Assembly (NCBI GenBank): GCA_033856175.1
Contig: JAWVFK010000021.1
Coordinates: 1 to 31,022, forward strand
Direction of reading: 5' to 3'
Length of the DNA stretch: 31,022 bases
Source: JAWVFK01 sp033856175
Lineage (GTDB): Bacteria > Actinomycetota > Thermoleophilia > Solirubrobacterales > 70-9
Position numbers and translations under genes: made by a program. The notes below the pieces were generated by a model. The model did not search any database. It was not told the origin of the DNA and saw only the letters and a list, made by a program, of their open reading frames with translations. Shown in pieces: positions 1-8,122 of the stretch; the stretch's first letter is position 1, and the number at the start of each line of letters is the position of its first letter.

Positions 1-3000
1 CGGCCTTGCCGTCGCGGATGACGTCGAAGGCGTAATGGGTCTGGGCGTTGCCGTCCTTTGCCACAGATCCGACCGGCTCGAAGCTGACACCGTGGCGTGA
101 GGCGGGGTCACCATCGCCAAAGGGCGCAGGCTGTGAGCCGAATGCCTGCTGCCAGGCGAGGCTCGGGCCGATTCGCGAATGGTGGGTACTGTCACAGACG
201 TAGAGTTGGAGCAAGACAGGGCAAACTCCCGCGTGCGACAAATCCTGGCCTCCGAGCGCAGCGAACAGCGGCACACCAGCCTGCCTCAGGGGATCGACCA
301 CAAGCTCGGCAAAGCGGTGGTGCACGACGCTCATCTCTGTCGGTGCACTGGCGGTCTTGCCCTCGGAGCTACCGGCGATGTCATCCACGTCGCCGCTGAA
401 CAGCGAGAAGGCCGGGCCGTCCGGATGGCTGGCGCTGTCGGTGATTTCCTTGGTCACGCGCTGCGAAATCGCATCGTTAACGAGCTTGGATCCGGTCGGC
501 TCGGGACAAGCCATATCTCCTGTCCCAGCCCCAGCCCGTGTCGAGAGCTGGCAATCACTGCGGCCGAAAGCCGTGAACGAGAGTTCACCCTGCCGGGAGG
601 GGCCGGAGTCGAGCAGAGGCTGCGCTCGAGCTGCAGGATTGAGCAAGCGGTCGCCGGAGTCGGCGGCATAGTGCAGAATCGCTGTCGGCGTGGCAAATCC
701 CTGACTCGTTGCCCATGCCTCCAACTCTCCTGACCTTGATCCGGCCAGCAGTGCGATACCCACAGTCTGGGCGGAGCCACCCTGGCGGCCGGAGGCCCAG
801 GCTGGGTCGTAGGCATCGCCGGGCCTCGCCACCTCGAAGCGTCCTCTTTCAAGGGTCAGGATCAACCCGTCGTCACCACCCACGACCAGGCCGTACCCCC
901 CAGGACCGATCGCGATCGAGTCGAGGTTGGCCCCTGAGTCGGAGGCGAGACGCTGCCACGGCGCGGGCCCTTCGCCAGTCCGCTCCAGGACAAGCCCACG
1001 ATCGCCGACAGCGTAGCCGCGACCACCGGGCAAAATGGCGATCGCCCGCAGCGCGGTCTGTCCACCGTTCTTGTTGGTTGTCAACGGCACACCGCTAGCG
1101 TCGAGTGTCTCGCGTTGCCAGCGCCAGTCCGCCCCGTCAAGAGTTCCGCCGAAGACCTCACCGCTGTCGGTCGCGAGCCACGCATGCCCTTCACTGGGAT
1201 AGGAAATGGCGGTAATCGTCGCGCTGATCGATACCTCGGGTTTGCTTACGGAGTGAAAAAGGCCGCCAGGTGGCCGATAGAGCAGCGCCCGTCTATCCCC
1301 GCCTACCAGCACTGAGTCGTCTGGACCGATGGCGGCGGTGCGCAGGTCGTGACCGGTCCCGCAGGGGCCTGGGCTTCCAACCGCGGCGCAAACCCGGCCC
1401 GCCGCGTCATCGAGGCGAGCAGTCGTGGGCGTCAGATCGGCGATTCGCCCACCTTTGCCAACTGCGACGCCGCGTCCAACGCTGTCAAAAGCCAGCCCGT
1501 ACACAGGCGAGGCATTGATAACCACCCGCCCGCGATCCCATCCGGGGATCCGCACCCTGCCCCATCCGGTTAGCCGATCGTGTCGGTAGAGGGAATTGGA
1601 GTCGGTGCCCACCCAGAATGAACCATCCGCTGCGCCCGTCGCCACAGTCGCCCGCTCCCGGATCGGGTGCGAAACCTCTGCGAACACTGGCTCTGGCGGC
1701 CGATCGGTGTAGTGGTAGAACCAGGTCGTGTCGTCGTTGACCGAACTGGCCGCAAGCCACACACCGCCTTGGTTGTCGGACGTAAGCGCGGACACTGACC
1801 CCTGCTGACGAGGGTCGTAGCCGCGTGGGACCATGCTGAACGGGGTCGGGAAGACCCTCCACCCCGACCGCGCTGGATCGAAGGAGATCATCGGGTTGTT
1901 CGGTCCGTAGGGATCCGTTGTTGGGGTCATGAAGGCCGGCCCGGCGGCCAAGTCCCGACCTGGTAGCGCCAGCACCTGACCGAAGCTGGTCGGTGGATAC
2001 TCATCGCCCACCGCCCCGGCCGAAAATGGCCGCCACTGATCGCCATCCAGGCGCAAAAACGGATCGTTGGACGGGTTCGGCAAGCGGCCCGTCGCACTCG
2101 TGTAATGCGCGGCGGCCAGTGAGGCGGCACTTGCGTTGGCGTTGGCTCCGAAGATCCCTAACGCCCACCCAGCATAAGTAGCGGCGCTTGCCTTCGTCAC
2201 CGACAGTGAGTAGATCGCGCCCTGCTGATCTTGACGCGCACCCCCCGGAGCGTTCTTGGGATCGTAGCCACCCTGATCAGAGCGCCAGAGTCCGCCCGGG
2301 TCCTTGTACAGCACCAGAGGGTAGAGAGCTTGGGTGGCCAGCTGGGCCTCTTGATCGAGGACAGCTTGACCGCTTGCGCCATCTCTTGCACCGTAAAGGT
2401 AGACACGGCTCCCGGCGCTGGTCATGCGTATCGGCATACGGGCGGCATCGGGAAGGTCTAACAGACCGTTGCCGTGACAACTGTCAGCGCCGTCCGGGCT
2501 GCTGCCTTCCGGGCTTCGGCAGTCGGTCCAGCGCTTTCCGTTGTAGTGAAAAATAAACGTGTTGCCGTCTACGACGCCTCCGGATACCACCATCCAACCG
2601 TCGTCGGGCCGTGTGAACGCGATTCCCGTCGCCGGCCCTCGTGTAGCGTTCGGACTGGCGGCGAGGTCCCGCATGCCCTGTAGGTCGACGCGCCAGGCCT
2701 GATTTTGATAGCGCAAAAGCAGCGGAGCGCTGATCGAGCCGCCTTGCGCCTTCGAGGCGGCGATCTTTACCTGCGACCCGGCGGCGACCGCGCTGAAGTC
2801 ATCGTCGTTCGTCGGATTTGGGTCGTTCTCGTAGGGGATCCTCGCCGCCCCGGTGATCCTCGCCGACAGGTCATTGGAGCCACTGCTGAGCTGAGCCAGA
2901 TCGGCGCAGGCGGGGTCTGGCGACACCAGAGTGTCCCCCTGCGCTCTCAGCCCCAGTGGATCACAATTTGACCACTTCCCCAGCGCATAATGGAAAAGCG

Positions 3001-5104
3001 CAGTCGTCGAGCCCGAGACATCGACCTGCGGGCCCAGCGCCCATCCCTCGCCACCGTCCCGGCTCATCACGATTGTTCCCACTGTCTGGCCGTTACCGAA
3101 TGCAGCATTGGGCGATCCGGCGGGGACCAGCTGCGATTGCGAAACCTTCTGTGGCGCCTGCGCGGTTAGAACCGGGAGCAAGCCGGGGCCATGCTTGCTT
3201 TCTGGGGCGCGAAAGCCATCGTATGGAGAGGAATCCGGCAGATTGGCTGATGACCTGGCCCCCAATGCCGGTGGTGCTGCCTCGACATCGCGACTAAAAG
3301 ACCCCGCGGGCGCCAGGCGCACGAGGGCGCCGCGGTCGCCGACCCCCCAGCCGACGTGGGTTGCCGGTAGATAGGTGTACCCGCTTAGCGCATAGGTGGA
3401 CAGCGCGAAAAGGCTCTGCGATCGCTGCTGCTGGGCGATGTAATCTGCGCTGGGCAGATCGCACTTGGGCGGTACGATCAGAGGAGAGCACTTAAGGAGC
3501 CTCGGCTCACTGAGTTCGCGCCGGTGTGCAGTCGTGGTGTACGCGACGCCCTGGCCGGTGGACATCAATTCGCCCACCGCCCAGTCCATCACACCATCTG
3601 GATACTGCCATCCCGGTAGCAAACCCTGTCCGGTGATCGCCGTCGGCGGCCCATCCTCGTCGCCATCGCCCGCAACCAACCGAACATTGCTCAGGCGGGG
3701 ATCGACCGCCTCTATTAGGAGGTCGGAGGTCGTGCCGCCCGCGTCACCGGCAACCGGGCTTTTGACGGTGTTGAGCTGAGGTTGACCAAGCTGAGGTTGA
3801 CCATAGCCACCAGCTGCCCCGGCAGGCCCCCCTTGGCCGAGAGTGCGGTTTGCCGGGCCGAAGATACGAGACGCTGGCTCAATGGCCCTTCTTGGTCCAC
3901 TGGGGCTTGCAATGATCGAGGGGCCGGGCCCGATGGCGTAATAGCCGTCGGGCAGTGTCTCCCCTCCTTCGACAGCTCCGCCCTGGTGCGCCAGCGACAC
4001 GTTCCATGAGGCTGGCGCAGTCGGCTGCTGTTTGTAGTAGACGAGCCAGCGAGCGGTGTTCTTCTGAGGATCCGCATTACAGCAGCCACTTGTCACCGCA
4101 GTCGCGGGCCTTGGATAGGTCGGATCAGGGTCGAACCTAATTGCGCGCACCCGGAAGAGCCAATCCGAGCCGTCGATGACCGGCGCCCTGGCATCTTCGG
4201 ATTTCGATGGGAGAGTCGGACAGCTGGACGTGTCGCCGGGACAGGCGCCGCGGTAGACGACCTCGGGATCGAAGCGTCCATTCTTCCAGGGCCAGATCTG
4301 CCGCATCCCACCGGCAAACCCACATTCCCGCCAAGCTTGGCCGCATTGGGTGTCGGGACTCTTCGAGAAGTCGAGGGCGGTGAGCGCCCCCATATCGTTG
4401 GGTACATCAAGCTCGTGCCAGACCTGATTGTCGTAGGTCGCCGGGTCGAAGAGCCAGGCGCGAGCAGTGCCCGCAGGATCCGGCAGCGGAGGCTGGCCCG
4501 GTCCCCCCGGCTCACCTGGGAGAGCTCCCAGCTCCCGGCGTGGGTACTCCCTGGTGCCGCCTACCGCCAGTGCTTTGTTAGGGCTGATCCAGGCGACAGC
4601 GCCGACAAAACCCCGCTTGTCGGCGCCCTCAACGATTGCCCTGGTCCAGGTGCCCTCGACTCCCTCCGCAGGCTGGGAGTACGTATAGATCGCCGGGCCG
4701 CGGGTGCAGTCGCGAAGCGCTCCGCTCAGATCCTCGCCCGTTAGGCCGGTTGGCGGATCAATGCAGCCGGCGCCGCCAGCGACGCCGTGCAGCTGGCGAA
4801 AGAAGGAGACCGAGAACAAGTCATCGCTGACACGGGTCGGCGAGGACTTTGCATCGTACTTGCCGGCCGTCGCCCCAGGAAATATGTCGCCCCCAATTTG
4901 CTGCCAATCCCGCTCGCTGCTCGGCTTTGCAACCGGGGTCGCTTCGGTGTCGCAACTGGGGTCACTGCAGAGATCGGACGGCTGGCCAACGCTATCGGCC
5001 TGGGCTCCCGCAACCGCAGGCACCACGAGCACCAGGCCAGCAAGGAGGCTCGCGAGCGCGAAGCGCCGGCCGGCGGGCAACGAGCTTGTGCTGGACAGGC
5101 GCAT
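1..5104 (-). CDS. Giant secreted beta-propeller-like protein, C-terminus beyond left edge
   Basis: An uninterrupted minus-strand frame runs from an ATG at 5104 to the left edge: 1701 codons, which I checked line by line for stops, with no end inside the window. The first ~36 residues are a clear export signal: basic start (MRLSS..GRR), hydrophobic core (LASLLAGLVLVVPAVAGA) and an AQA cleavage-like site. The rest holds many loosely repeated units in which G-x-A/V-x-G-x-x-G-x-L alternates with tryptophan (for example YAVGDRGLVLER, LVVGGDDGLILTLERG, WLATDSGEVFGG). This is typical of BNR/Ycf48-like or WD-type propellers. Residues about 1570-1701 resemble a calcineurin-like metallophosphoesterase (SGDVDD, then ALGGQD, then HYAFDV). 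It lies 83 nt downstream of an ECF-type sigma gene on the same strand. Export and repeat architecture are seen; the phosphoesterase assignment is inference; the biological role is unknown. Confidence 0.85.
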   Translation of the reverse strand, partial: MRLSSTSSLPAGRRFALASLLAGLVLVVPAVAGAQADSVGQPSDLCSDPSCDTEATPVAKPSSERDWQQIGGDIFPGATAGKYDAKSSPTRVSDDLFSVSFFRQLHGVAGGAGCIDPPTGLTGEDLSGALRDCTRGPAIYTYSQPAEGVEGTWTRAIVEGADKRGFVGAVAWISPNKALAVGGTREYPRRELGALPGEPGGPGQPPLPDPAGTARAWLFDPATYDNQVWHELDVPNDMGALTALDFSKSPDTQCGQAWRECGFAGGMRQIWPWKNGRFDPEVVYRGACPGDTSSCPTLPSKSEDARAPVIDGSDWLFRVRAIRFDPDPTYPRPATAVTSGCCNADPQKNTARWLVYYKQQPTAPASWNVSLAHQGGAVEGGETLPDGYYAIGPGPSIIASPSGPRRAIEPASRIFGPANRTLGQGGPAGAAGGYGQPQLGQPQLNTVKSPVAGDAGGTTSDLLIEAVDPRLSNVRLVAGDGDEDGPPTAITGQGLLPGWQYPDGVMDWAVGELMSTGQGVAYTTTAHRRELSEPRLLKCSPLIVPPKCDLPSADYIAQQQRSQSLFALSTYALSGYTYLPATHVGWGVGDRGALVRLAPAGSFSRDVEAAPPALGARSSANLPDSSPYDGFRAPESKHGPGLLPVLTAQAPQKVSQSQLVPAGSPNAAFGNGQTVGTIVMSRDGGEGWALGPQVDVSGSTTALFHYALGKWSNCDPLGLRAQGDTLVSPDPACADLAQLSSGSNDLSARITGAARIPYENDPNPTNDDDFSAVAAGSQVKIAASKAQGGSISAPLLLRYQNQAWRVDLQGMRDLAASPNATRGPATGIAFTRPDDGWMVVSGGVVDGNTFIFHYNGKRWTDCRSPEGSSPDGADSCHGNGLLDLPDAARMPIRMTSAGSRVYLYGARDGASGQAVLDQEAQLATQALYPLVLYKDPGGLWRSDQGGYDPKNAPGGARQDQQGAIYSLSVTKASAATYAGWALGIFGANANASAASLAAAHYTSATGRLPNPSNDPFLRLDGDQWRPFSAGAVGDEYPPTSFGQVLALPGRDLAAGPAFMTPTTDPYGPNNPMISFDPARSGWRVFPTPFSMVPRGYDPRQQGSVSALTSDNQGGVWLAASSVNDDTTWFYHYTDRPPEPVFAEVSHPIRERATVATGAADGSFWVGTDSNSLYRHDRLTGWGRVRIPGWDRGRVVINASPVYGLAFDSVGRGVAVGKGGRIADLTPTTARLDDAAGRVCAAVGSPGPCGTGHDLRTAAIGPDDSVLVGGDRRALLYRPPGGLFHSVSKPEVSISATITAISYPSEGHAWLATDSGEVFGGTLDGADWRWQRETLDASGVPLTTNKNGGQTALRAIAILPGGRGYAVGDRGLVLERTGEGPAPWQRLASDSGANLDSIAIGPGGYGLVVGGDDGLILTLERGRFEVARPGDAYDPAWASGRQGGSAQTVGIALLAGSRSGELEAWATSQGFATPTAILHYAADSGDRLLNPAARAQPLLDSGPSRQGELSFTAFGRSDCQLSTRAGAGTGDMACPEPTGSKLVNDAISQRVTKEITDSASHPDGPAFSLFSGDVDDIAGSSEGKTASAPTEMSVVHHRFAELVVDPLRQAGVPLFAALGGQDLSHAGVCPVLLQLYVCDSTHHSRIGPSLAWQQAFGSQPAPFGDGDPASRHGVSFEPVGSVAKDGNAQTHYAFDVIRDGKA

Positions 5105-5187
5105 CTACAGGTACAACCGCTGAGCTCTGGCAGCGAGCACAACTTTTTCTTGGGACACCCAATGGAACCTGCAATCGGATTCGAGGG

Positions 5188-5946
5188 CTAGGCGTGAAGC
5201 GCGAAGCGGCGCGACCGTGCGACCGTGGCCGGGGTACCCCAGCGGCGCATCCGCGAGAGGCCGCGCTGGCGCGGCGCCCGGCCCACTGCGCGCAGGCGCT
5301 GCTCGAGGAACTTCAGCGCTCGGTACTGGAGGGTGCTGACGTCGGTGCGGCTGCGGCCGAGGACCTCGGCGATCTCTGAGACGCGCAGGTCGAGCAGGTA
5401 GCGGAGCGCCAGGACCTGGCGCTGGGCCAGCGGCAGGCGCTCGATGAAGACGAGGAGGTCGCCGTCGGAGATCCAATCGACCGCCGAGAGTCCCGATTCG
5501 GGGGCGGCCGTCAGCTCGCGGCGATCGTTGATCTCCGCCGGGTCCATCGGCTCGACGCGATTGGCGACTCGAAGGCGGTCGAGGCCGGTGTTGCGGGCGA
5601 CCACGAAGAGCCAGGCCCGGAACGGCTGCTTGCGGCGCTCGTAGCGCGGCAGCGCCTCGATCACCTTGGCGAAGACGTCGGAGGTCGCGTTCTCGGCTTC
5701 GTGGGGGTCGTTGAAGAGGACCTTCATGTAGCCGTAGACGCGGTCGAAGTAGCAGCTGTAGATCGCCGCGACGGCCTCCTGGTCCCCGGCCTGAAAACGG
5801 GTGACGAGGCGAGCCGCCTCGATGTCCTCGTGCTGCTCAGCGTCAACCTCCAGCCGCTCGCAGAAGGTGATCTGCGGTGAGCGCGGCGCCGCGGCCTCGA
5901 ACGGCAACTGGCCGCGACCGCCTGCGGGATTGTGCGTTTGGCTCAC
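5188..5946 (-). CDS. ECF-type RNA polymerase sigma-70 family factor
   Basis: The 252-residue protein starts at GTG 5946. Sigma region 2 spans about residues 47-127 (DQEAVAAIYSCYFDRVYGYM, then DVFAKVIEALPRYER and FRAWLFVVARNTGLDRLR, the core- and -10-binding helices). Region 4 spans about 165-217 (LPLAQRQVLALRYLLDLRVSEIAEVLGRSRTDV, a helix-turn-helix for the -35 element). There is no region 3, as expected for group 4 sigma factors. It has a non-conserved ~45-residue N-terminal lead and a basic C-terminal tail (RQRGLSRMRRWG...ARSRRF), both unusual. No anti-sigma gene is adjacent. The next gene downstream is the giant secreted protein, so the sigma factor may control or be co-transcribed with it (inference). 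Confidence 0.88.
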   Translation of the reverse strand: MSQTHNPAGGRGQLPFEAAAPRSPQITFCERLEVDAEQHEDIEAARLVTRFQAGDQEAVAAIYSCYFDRVYGYMKVLFNDPHEAENATSDVFAKVIEALPRYERRKQPFRAWLFVVARNTGLDRLRVANRVEPMDPAEINDRRELTAAPESGLSAVDWISDGDLLVFIERLPLAQRQVLALRYLLDLRVSEIAEVLGRSRTDVSTLQYRALKFLEQRLRAVGRAPRQRGLSRMRRWGTPATVARSRRFALHA

Positions 5947-6030
5947 CGTCGTACCCCTGCGGTGATCCTAGACAGGCGATCGGCGGGCGTCAAACAGGAG
6001 CGGGAGGTGACAGCGAGGCAATGTCGCGGA

Positions 6031-6047
6031 TGGCGGTTGGACCGCCA
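6031..6047 (-). terminator. Possible hairpin terminator after vapC
   Basis: Perfect 7-bp stem TGGCGGT/ACCGCCA with a TGG loop, 11 nt past the vapC stop and before the sigma factor start. No T-run follows on the minus strand, so this is a weak terminator call. It could equally be a regulatory hairpin upstream of the sigma gene. Confidence 0.25.
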
Positions 6048-6057
6048 CGGTCGCCTG

Positions 6058-6426
6058 CTAGGCCAGGACCAGACCCTCCATCGGGAAGTGGCGGCGATTG
6101 TTGGTGACGATGGTGAGGCCGCGCGATAGCGCCGTCGCGGCGAGGATCGCGTCGATCAGCCCGGTTCCGTGCGTCGCGCCAAAATTACGGCGGAAGCGAC
6201 CGCCCCGCTCTGCCAGCTCGGCGTCGACGGGAAGGATCTCGAGATCGGCTGCCAGCAGGTCGATCGCCGGGTCGTCGCCGCGGGTGCCCGCGCGCAGCTC
6301 AGCCAAGGTGAGCACCGAGGCGCAGGCCGGCCCATCTCCCGCCGCCGCCGCAAGTCGCTCGACGAGCGAGTGCTCGCCACGGAGGATCTCGATCAGCACG
6401 TCGGTGTCCACCAGGGCCCCGGCCAT
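6058..6426 (-). CDS. vapC: PIN-domain ribonuclease toxin (VapC family)
   Basis: 122 residues from ATG 6426. The open frame extends further upstream, but only from this start does it avoid overlapping the antitoxin gene and begin with the normal VapC N-terminus. PIN-domain acidic residues are visible: D7 and D9 (LVDTDVLIEIL), E43 (TLAELRAG) and D92 (GLIDAILAATA), followed by the conserved TNN segment at 108-110 that precedes RRHF. PIN toxins are Mg-dependent RNases that cut tRNA or rRNA and arrest growth until neutralised by the partner antitoxin. The gene starts 4 nt after the vapB stop, giving a tight bicistron. Function follows from the family and gene pairing; the RNA target cannot be read from sequence. 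Confidence 0.9.
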   Translation of the reverse strand: MAGALVDTDVLIEILRGEHSLVERLAAAAGDGPACASVLTLAELRAGTRGDDPAIDLLAADLEILPVDAELAERGGRFRRNFGATHGTGLIDAILAATALSRGLTIVTNNRRHFPMEGLVLA

Positions 6427-6430
6427 CGCG

Positions 6431-6697
6431 TCAGTAGCCGAGGCGTCCCGCTCGCCGTTCAAGCTCTGCTCGAGTTGCCTTGAGCTCAGCGGCAGCTCCT
6501 TCGTCATTGCTCCAAGCACCCGCCCACTCGGCGACCCGGGCAGCCAAGGGAAGATCGGCGCGCTCTCGCTCCGTGAGGCGCCGATCAATCGCATCGCGGA
6601 TGAAGCTCGACATCGTCCCTCCTTCGCGTCGCTTCAGGGCCTCTATCCGTCGCCAGACATCCTCATCGAGGTAGATCTGCGTCCGCCGCCTAGCCAT
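6431..6697 (-). CDS. vapB: Ribbon-helix-helix antitoxin (VapB-type)
   Basis: 88 residues from ATG 6697. The N-terminal ~42 residues are a ribbon-helix-helix DNA-binding fold: basic strand RRRTQIYLDEDVWRRI, then LKRREGGTMSSFIRDAIDRRL. The C-terminal half (SNDEGAAAELKATRAELERR) would be the toxin-binding helix. Longer in-frame starts at 6712 and 6754 would translate through the palindromic operator and were not chosen. The partner toxin follows after 4 nt. RHH antitoxins repress their own operon, and a 6-bp inverted repeat sits just upstream of this start. Confidence 0.88.
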   Translation of the reverse strand: MARRRTQIYLDEDVWRRIEALKRREGGTMSSFIRDAIDRRLTERERADLPLAARVAEWAGAWSNDEGAAAELKATRAELERRAGRLGY

Positions 6698-6703
6698 GCC
6701 GGC

Positions 6704-6726
6704 AGCATACATCGTTATTTGATGTA
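6704..6726 (-). promoter_or_regulatory. vapBC operator palindrome with overlapping -10-like element
   Basis: TACATC (6708-6713) and GATGTA (6721-6726) are a perfect inverted repeat separated by 7 A/T-rich bases, in otherwise GC-rich DNA and 10 bp from the vapB start. On the minus strand TATGCT (6709-6704) resembles a -10 box spaced for a leaderless start at ATG 6697. The arm overlaps it by two bases, so a bound RHH dimer would block the promoter. The palindrome is seen; its operator role is inferred. Confidence 0.6.
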
Positions 6727-6792
6727 CGCCCCTGGGCATCGCTTTCGGCGCCATGCGGATCTAAGGCTTCGTCCGGCCGATCCTCTCCCCCC

Positions 6793-7488
6793 TCAGCTGG
6801 AGGCGCTTGCGGCGGCCGGCGGCTCTGCGAGCCCCAATTGCGTGTAGGCCACCGACTGGAACGAGCGCCTGTGGAGGATGCTGACGCCCTGCTCGAGGAT
6901 CGCCAGGCGGTGGTCCTCGGTCGAGTAGCCGACGTTGCCGGCGAAGTTCCAGCCCGGGTAGATGCGGTCGGCGCGGTGCATGTAGCGGTCGCGGGTGACC
7001 TTGGCGACGATCGAAGCGGCGGCGATTGCGGCACTGGTGGCGTCGCCGTCGATCACGGCCCGGTGCTGGCGCTGGCAGCGCGGCAGCGAGAAGCCGTCGA
7101 CGAGGCAGCTGGCGCCGTCGACGGCGACGCGCTCGAGACAGGTCGAGAGCGCCTCGAGGTTGGTGTTGTGGAGGCCGCGGCCGTCGATGCCGCGGACGCA
7201 GCGGATGGCGACGCTGACGCGGCTGGCGGCGGCGATCACCTTGGGGAAGAGCTCCTCGCGCTCCTCGAGGCTCTTGCGCTTGGAGTCGTCGAGGCCACTG
7301 AGGCCGCGGCGCTGGCTCAGCGTCAGCCGCTCGTAGTCGATCAGCACCGCGGCGGCGACCAGTGGGCCGGCGAGCGATCCGCGACCCGCCTCGTCGGCGC
7401 CGGCGACGAGAGCGGTGCCCATCTCGCGGTCGAAGCGGAAGAGCGGCGCCGCGGTGCGCTTGCGCTTCTTGCGCCTCGGCGCCTTCAC
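6793..7488 (-). CDS. rnhB: Ribonuclease HII
   Basis: 231 residues from GTG 7488, placed 7 nt after the lepB stop; longer in-frame starts overlap lepB. RNase HII removes RNA from RNA/DNA hybrids and single misincorporated ribonucleotides. The family signature is present: ADEAGRGSLAGPL (catalytic Asp-Glu), LDDSK, VDG and the region GDATSAAIAAASIVAKVTRD (catalytic Asp, and AASIVAKVTRD). The first ~15 residues (KAPRRKKRKR) are a lysine/arginine-rich extension. Last gene of the rpsP-trmD-rplS-lepB run. An alternative ATG at 7422 would lose the basic lead. Confidence 0.93.
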   Translation of the reverse strand: MKAPRRKKRKRTAAPLFRFDREMGTALVAGADEAGRGSLAGPLVAAAVLIDYERLTLSQRRGLSGLDDSKRKSLEEREELFPKVIAAASRVSVAIRCVRGIDGRGLHNTNLEALSTCLERVAVDGASCLVDGFSLPRCQRQHRAVIDGDATSAAIAAASIVAKVTRDRYMHRADRIYPGWNFAGNVGYSTEDHRLAILEQGVSILHRRSFQSVAYTQLGLAEPPAAASASS

Positions 7489-7495
7489 CGTCGCG

Positions 7496-8122
7496 CTAGA
7501 GGAAGCCGATTCGCTTGAGCGGCCAGTAGGTGAGGAAGGCCTTGCCGACGATCCAGCGGCGGGGGACGGGTCCCCAGAAGCGGCTGTCGTCGCTCTGTCC
7601 ACGATTGTCGCCCATCATGAAGTAGTGACCGGCGGGGATCTTGATCGGCCGCGGCAGGTTGCACTCCGTGCCGCCGCGGCAGGGCAGGATGAAGCTCTCC
7701 GTGGCCTGGCGCCCGTTGACGACGGGATGGCCGTCCTTGACCGCGAGCGTGTCCCCCGGCCCGGCGACGATCCGCTTGATGAAGTTGACGGTGCCCTCCT
7801 GTCGCGTCGGCAGCGGGCAGGGCGAGCCGACCTCGACCGGCTCGCGGCCCTTGATCTGCGTGCCGCACTCGTTGCCGCGGTCGGCCCCCTGGGGCGGGTG
7901 GAAGACGACGATGTCCCCCACGCTCGGGCTGCCGAAGTGGTAGCCGAAGCGGTTGACCAGCACCCGCTGGCCGACGTCGAGCGTCGGCTCCATCGACTCC
8001 GACGGGATCTGGTACGGCTTGATCAGGAAGGCCTGGATGCCGAGCGCCAGCCCCAGTGCCAGGGCGACGATGACGAGCAGCTCGGCGACCGCTCCGACGC
8101 CGGTCTTCGGCTTCGGGATCAA
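7496..8122 (-). CDS. lepB: Signal peptidase I
   Basis: 208 residues; type I leader peptidase that cleaves Sec/Tat signal peptides on the outer face of the membrane. One N-terminal membrane segment (residues 11-31, AVAELLVIVALALGLALGIQA) precedes catalytic Ser43 in PSESMEPTL. The general-base Lys116 lies in FIKRIVAGPGD. The MGDNR box is at 170-174, followed by S-x-DSR. The start is TTG at 8122, overlapping the rplS stop (TTGA), so translation is probably coupled to L19. Three conserved cysteine-containing loops (CGTQ, CPLP, CRGGTEC) lie between box C and the MGDNR box and could be disulfide-linked (inference). Confidence 0.95.
   Translation of the reverse strand: MIPKPKTGVGAVAELLVIVALALGLALGIQAFLIKPYQIPSESMEPTLDVGQRVLVNRFGYHFGSPSVGDIVVFHPPQGADRGNECGTQIKGREPVEVGSPCPLPTRQEGTVNFIKRIVAGPGDTLAVKDGHPVVNGRQATESFILPCRGGTECNLPRPIKIPAGHYFMMGDNRGQSDDSRFWGPVPRRWIVGKAFLTYWPLKRIGFL

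Noticed and set aside
6698..6754. Longer vapB from ATG 6754 or 6712
   Set aside because: This would place the palindromic operator and -10-like box inside the coding sequence, and the added residues are not RHH-like.
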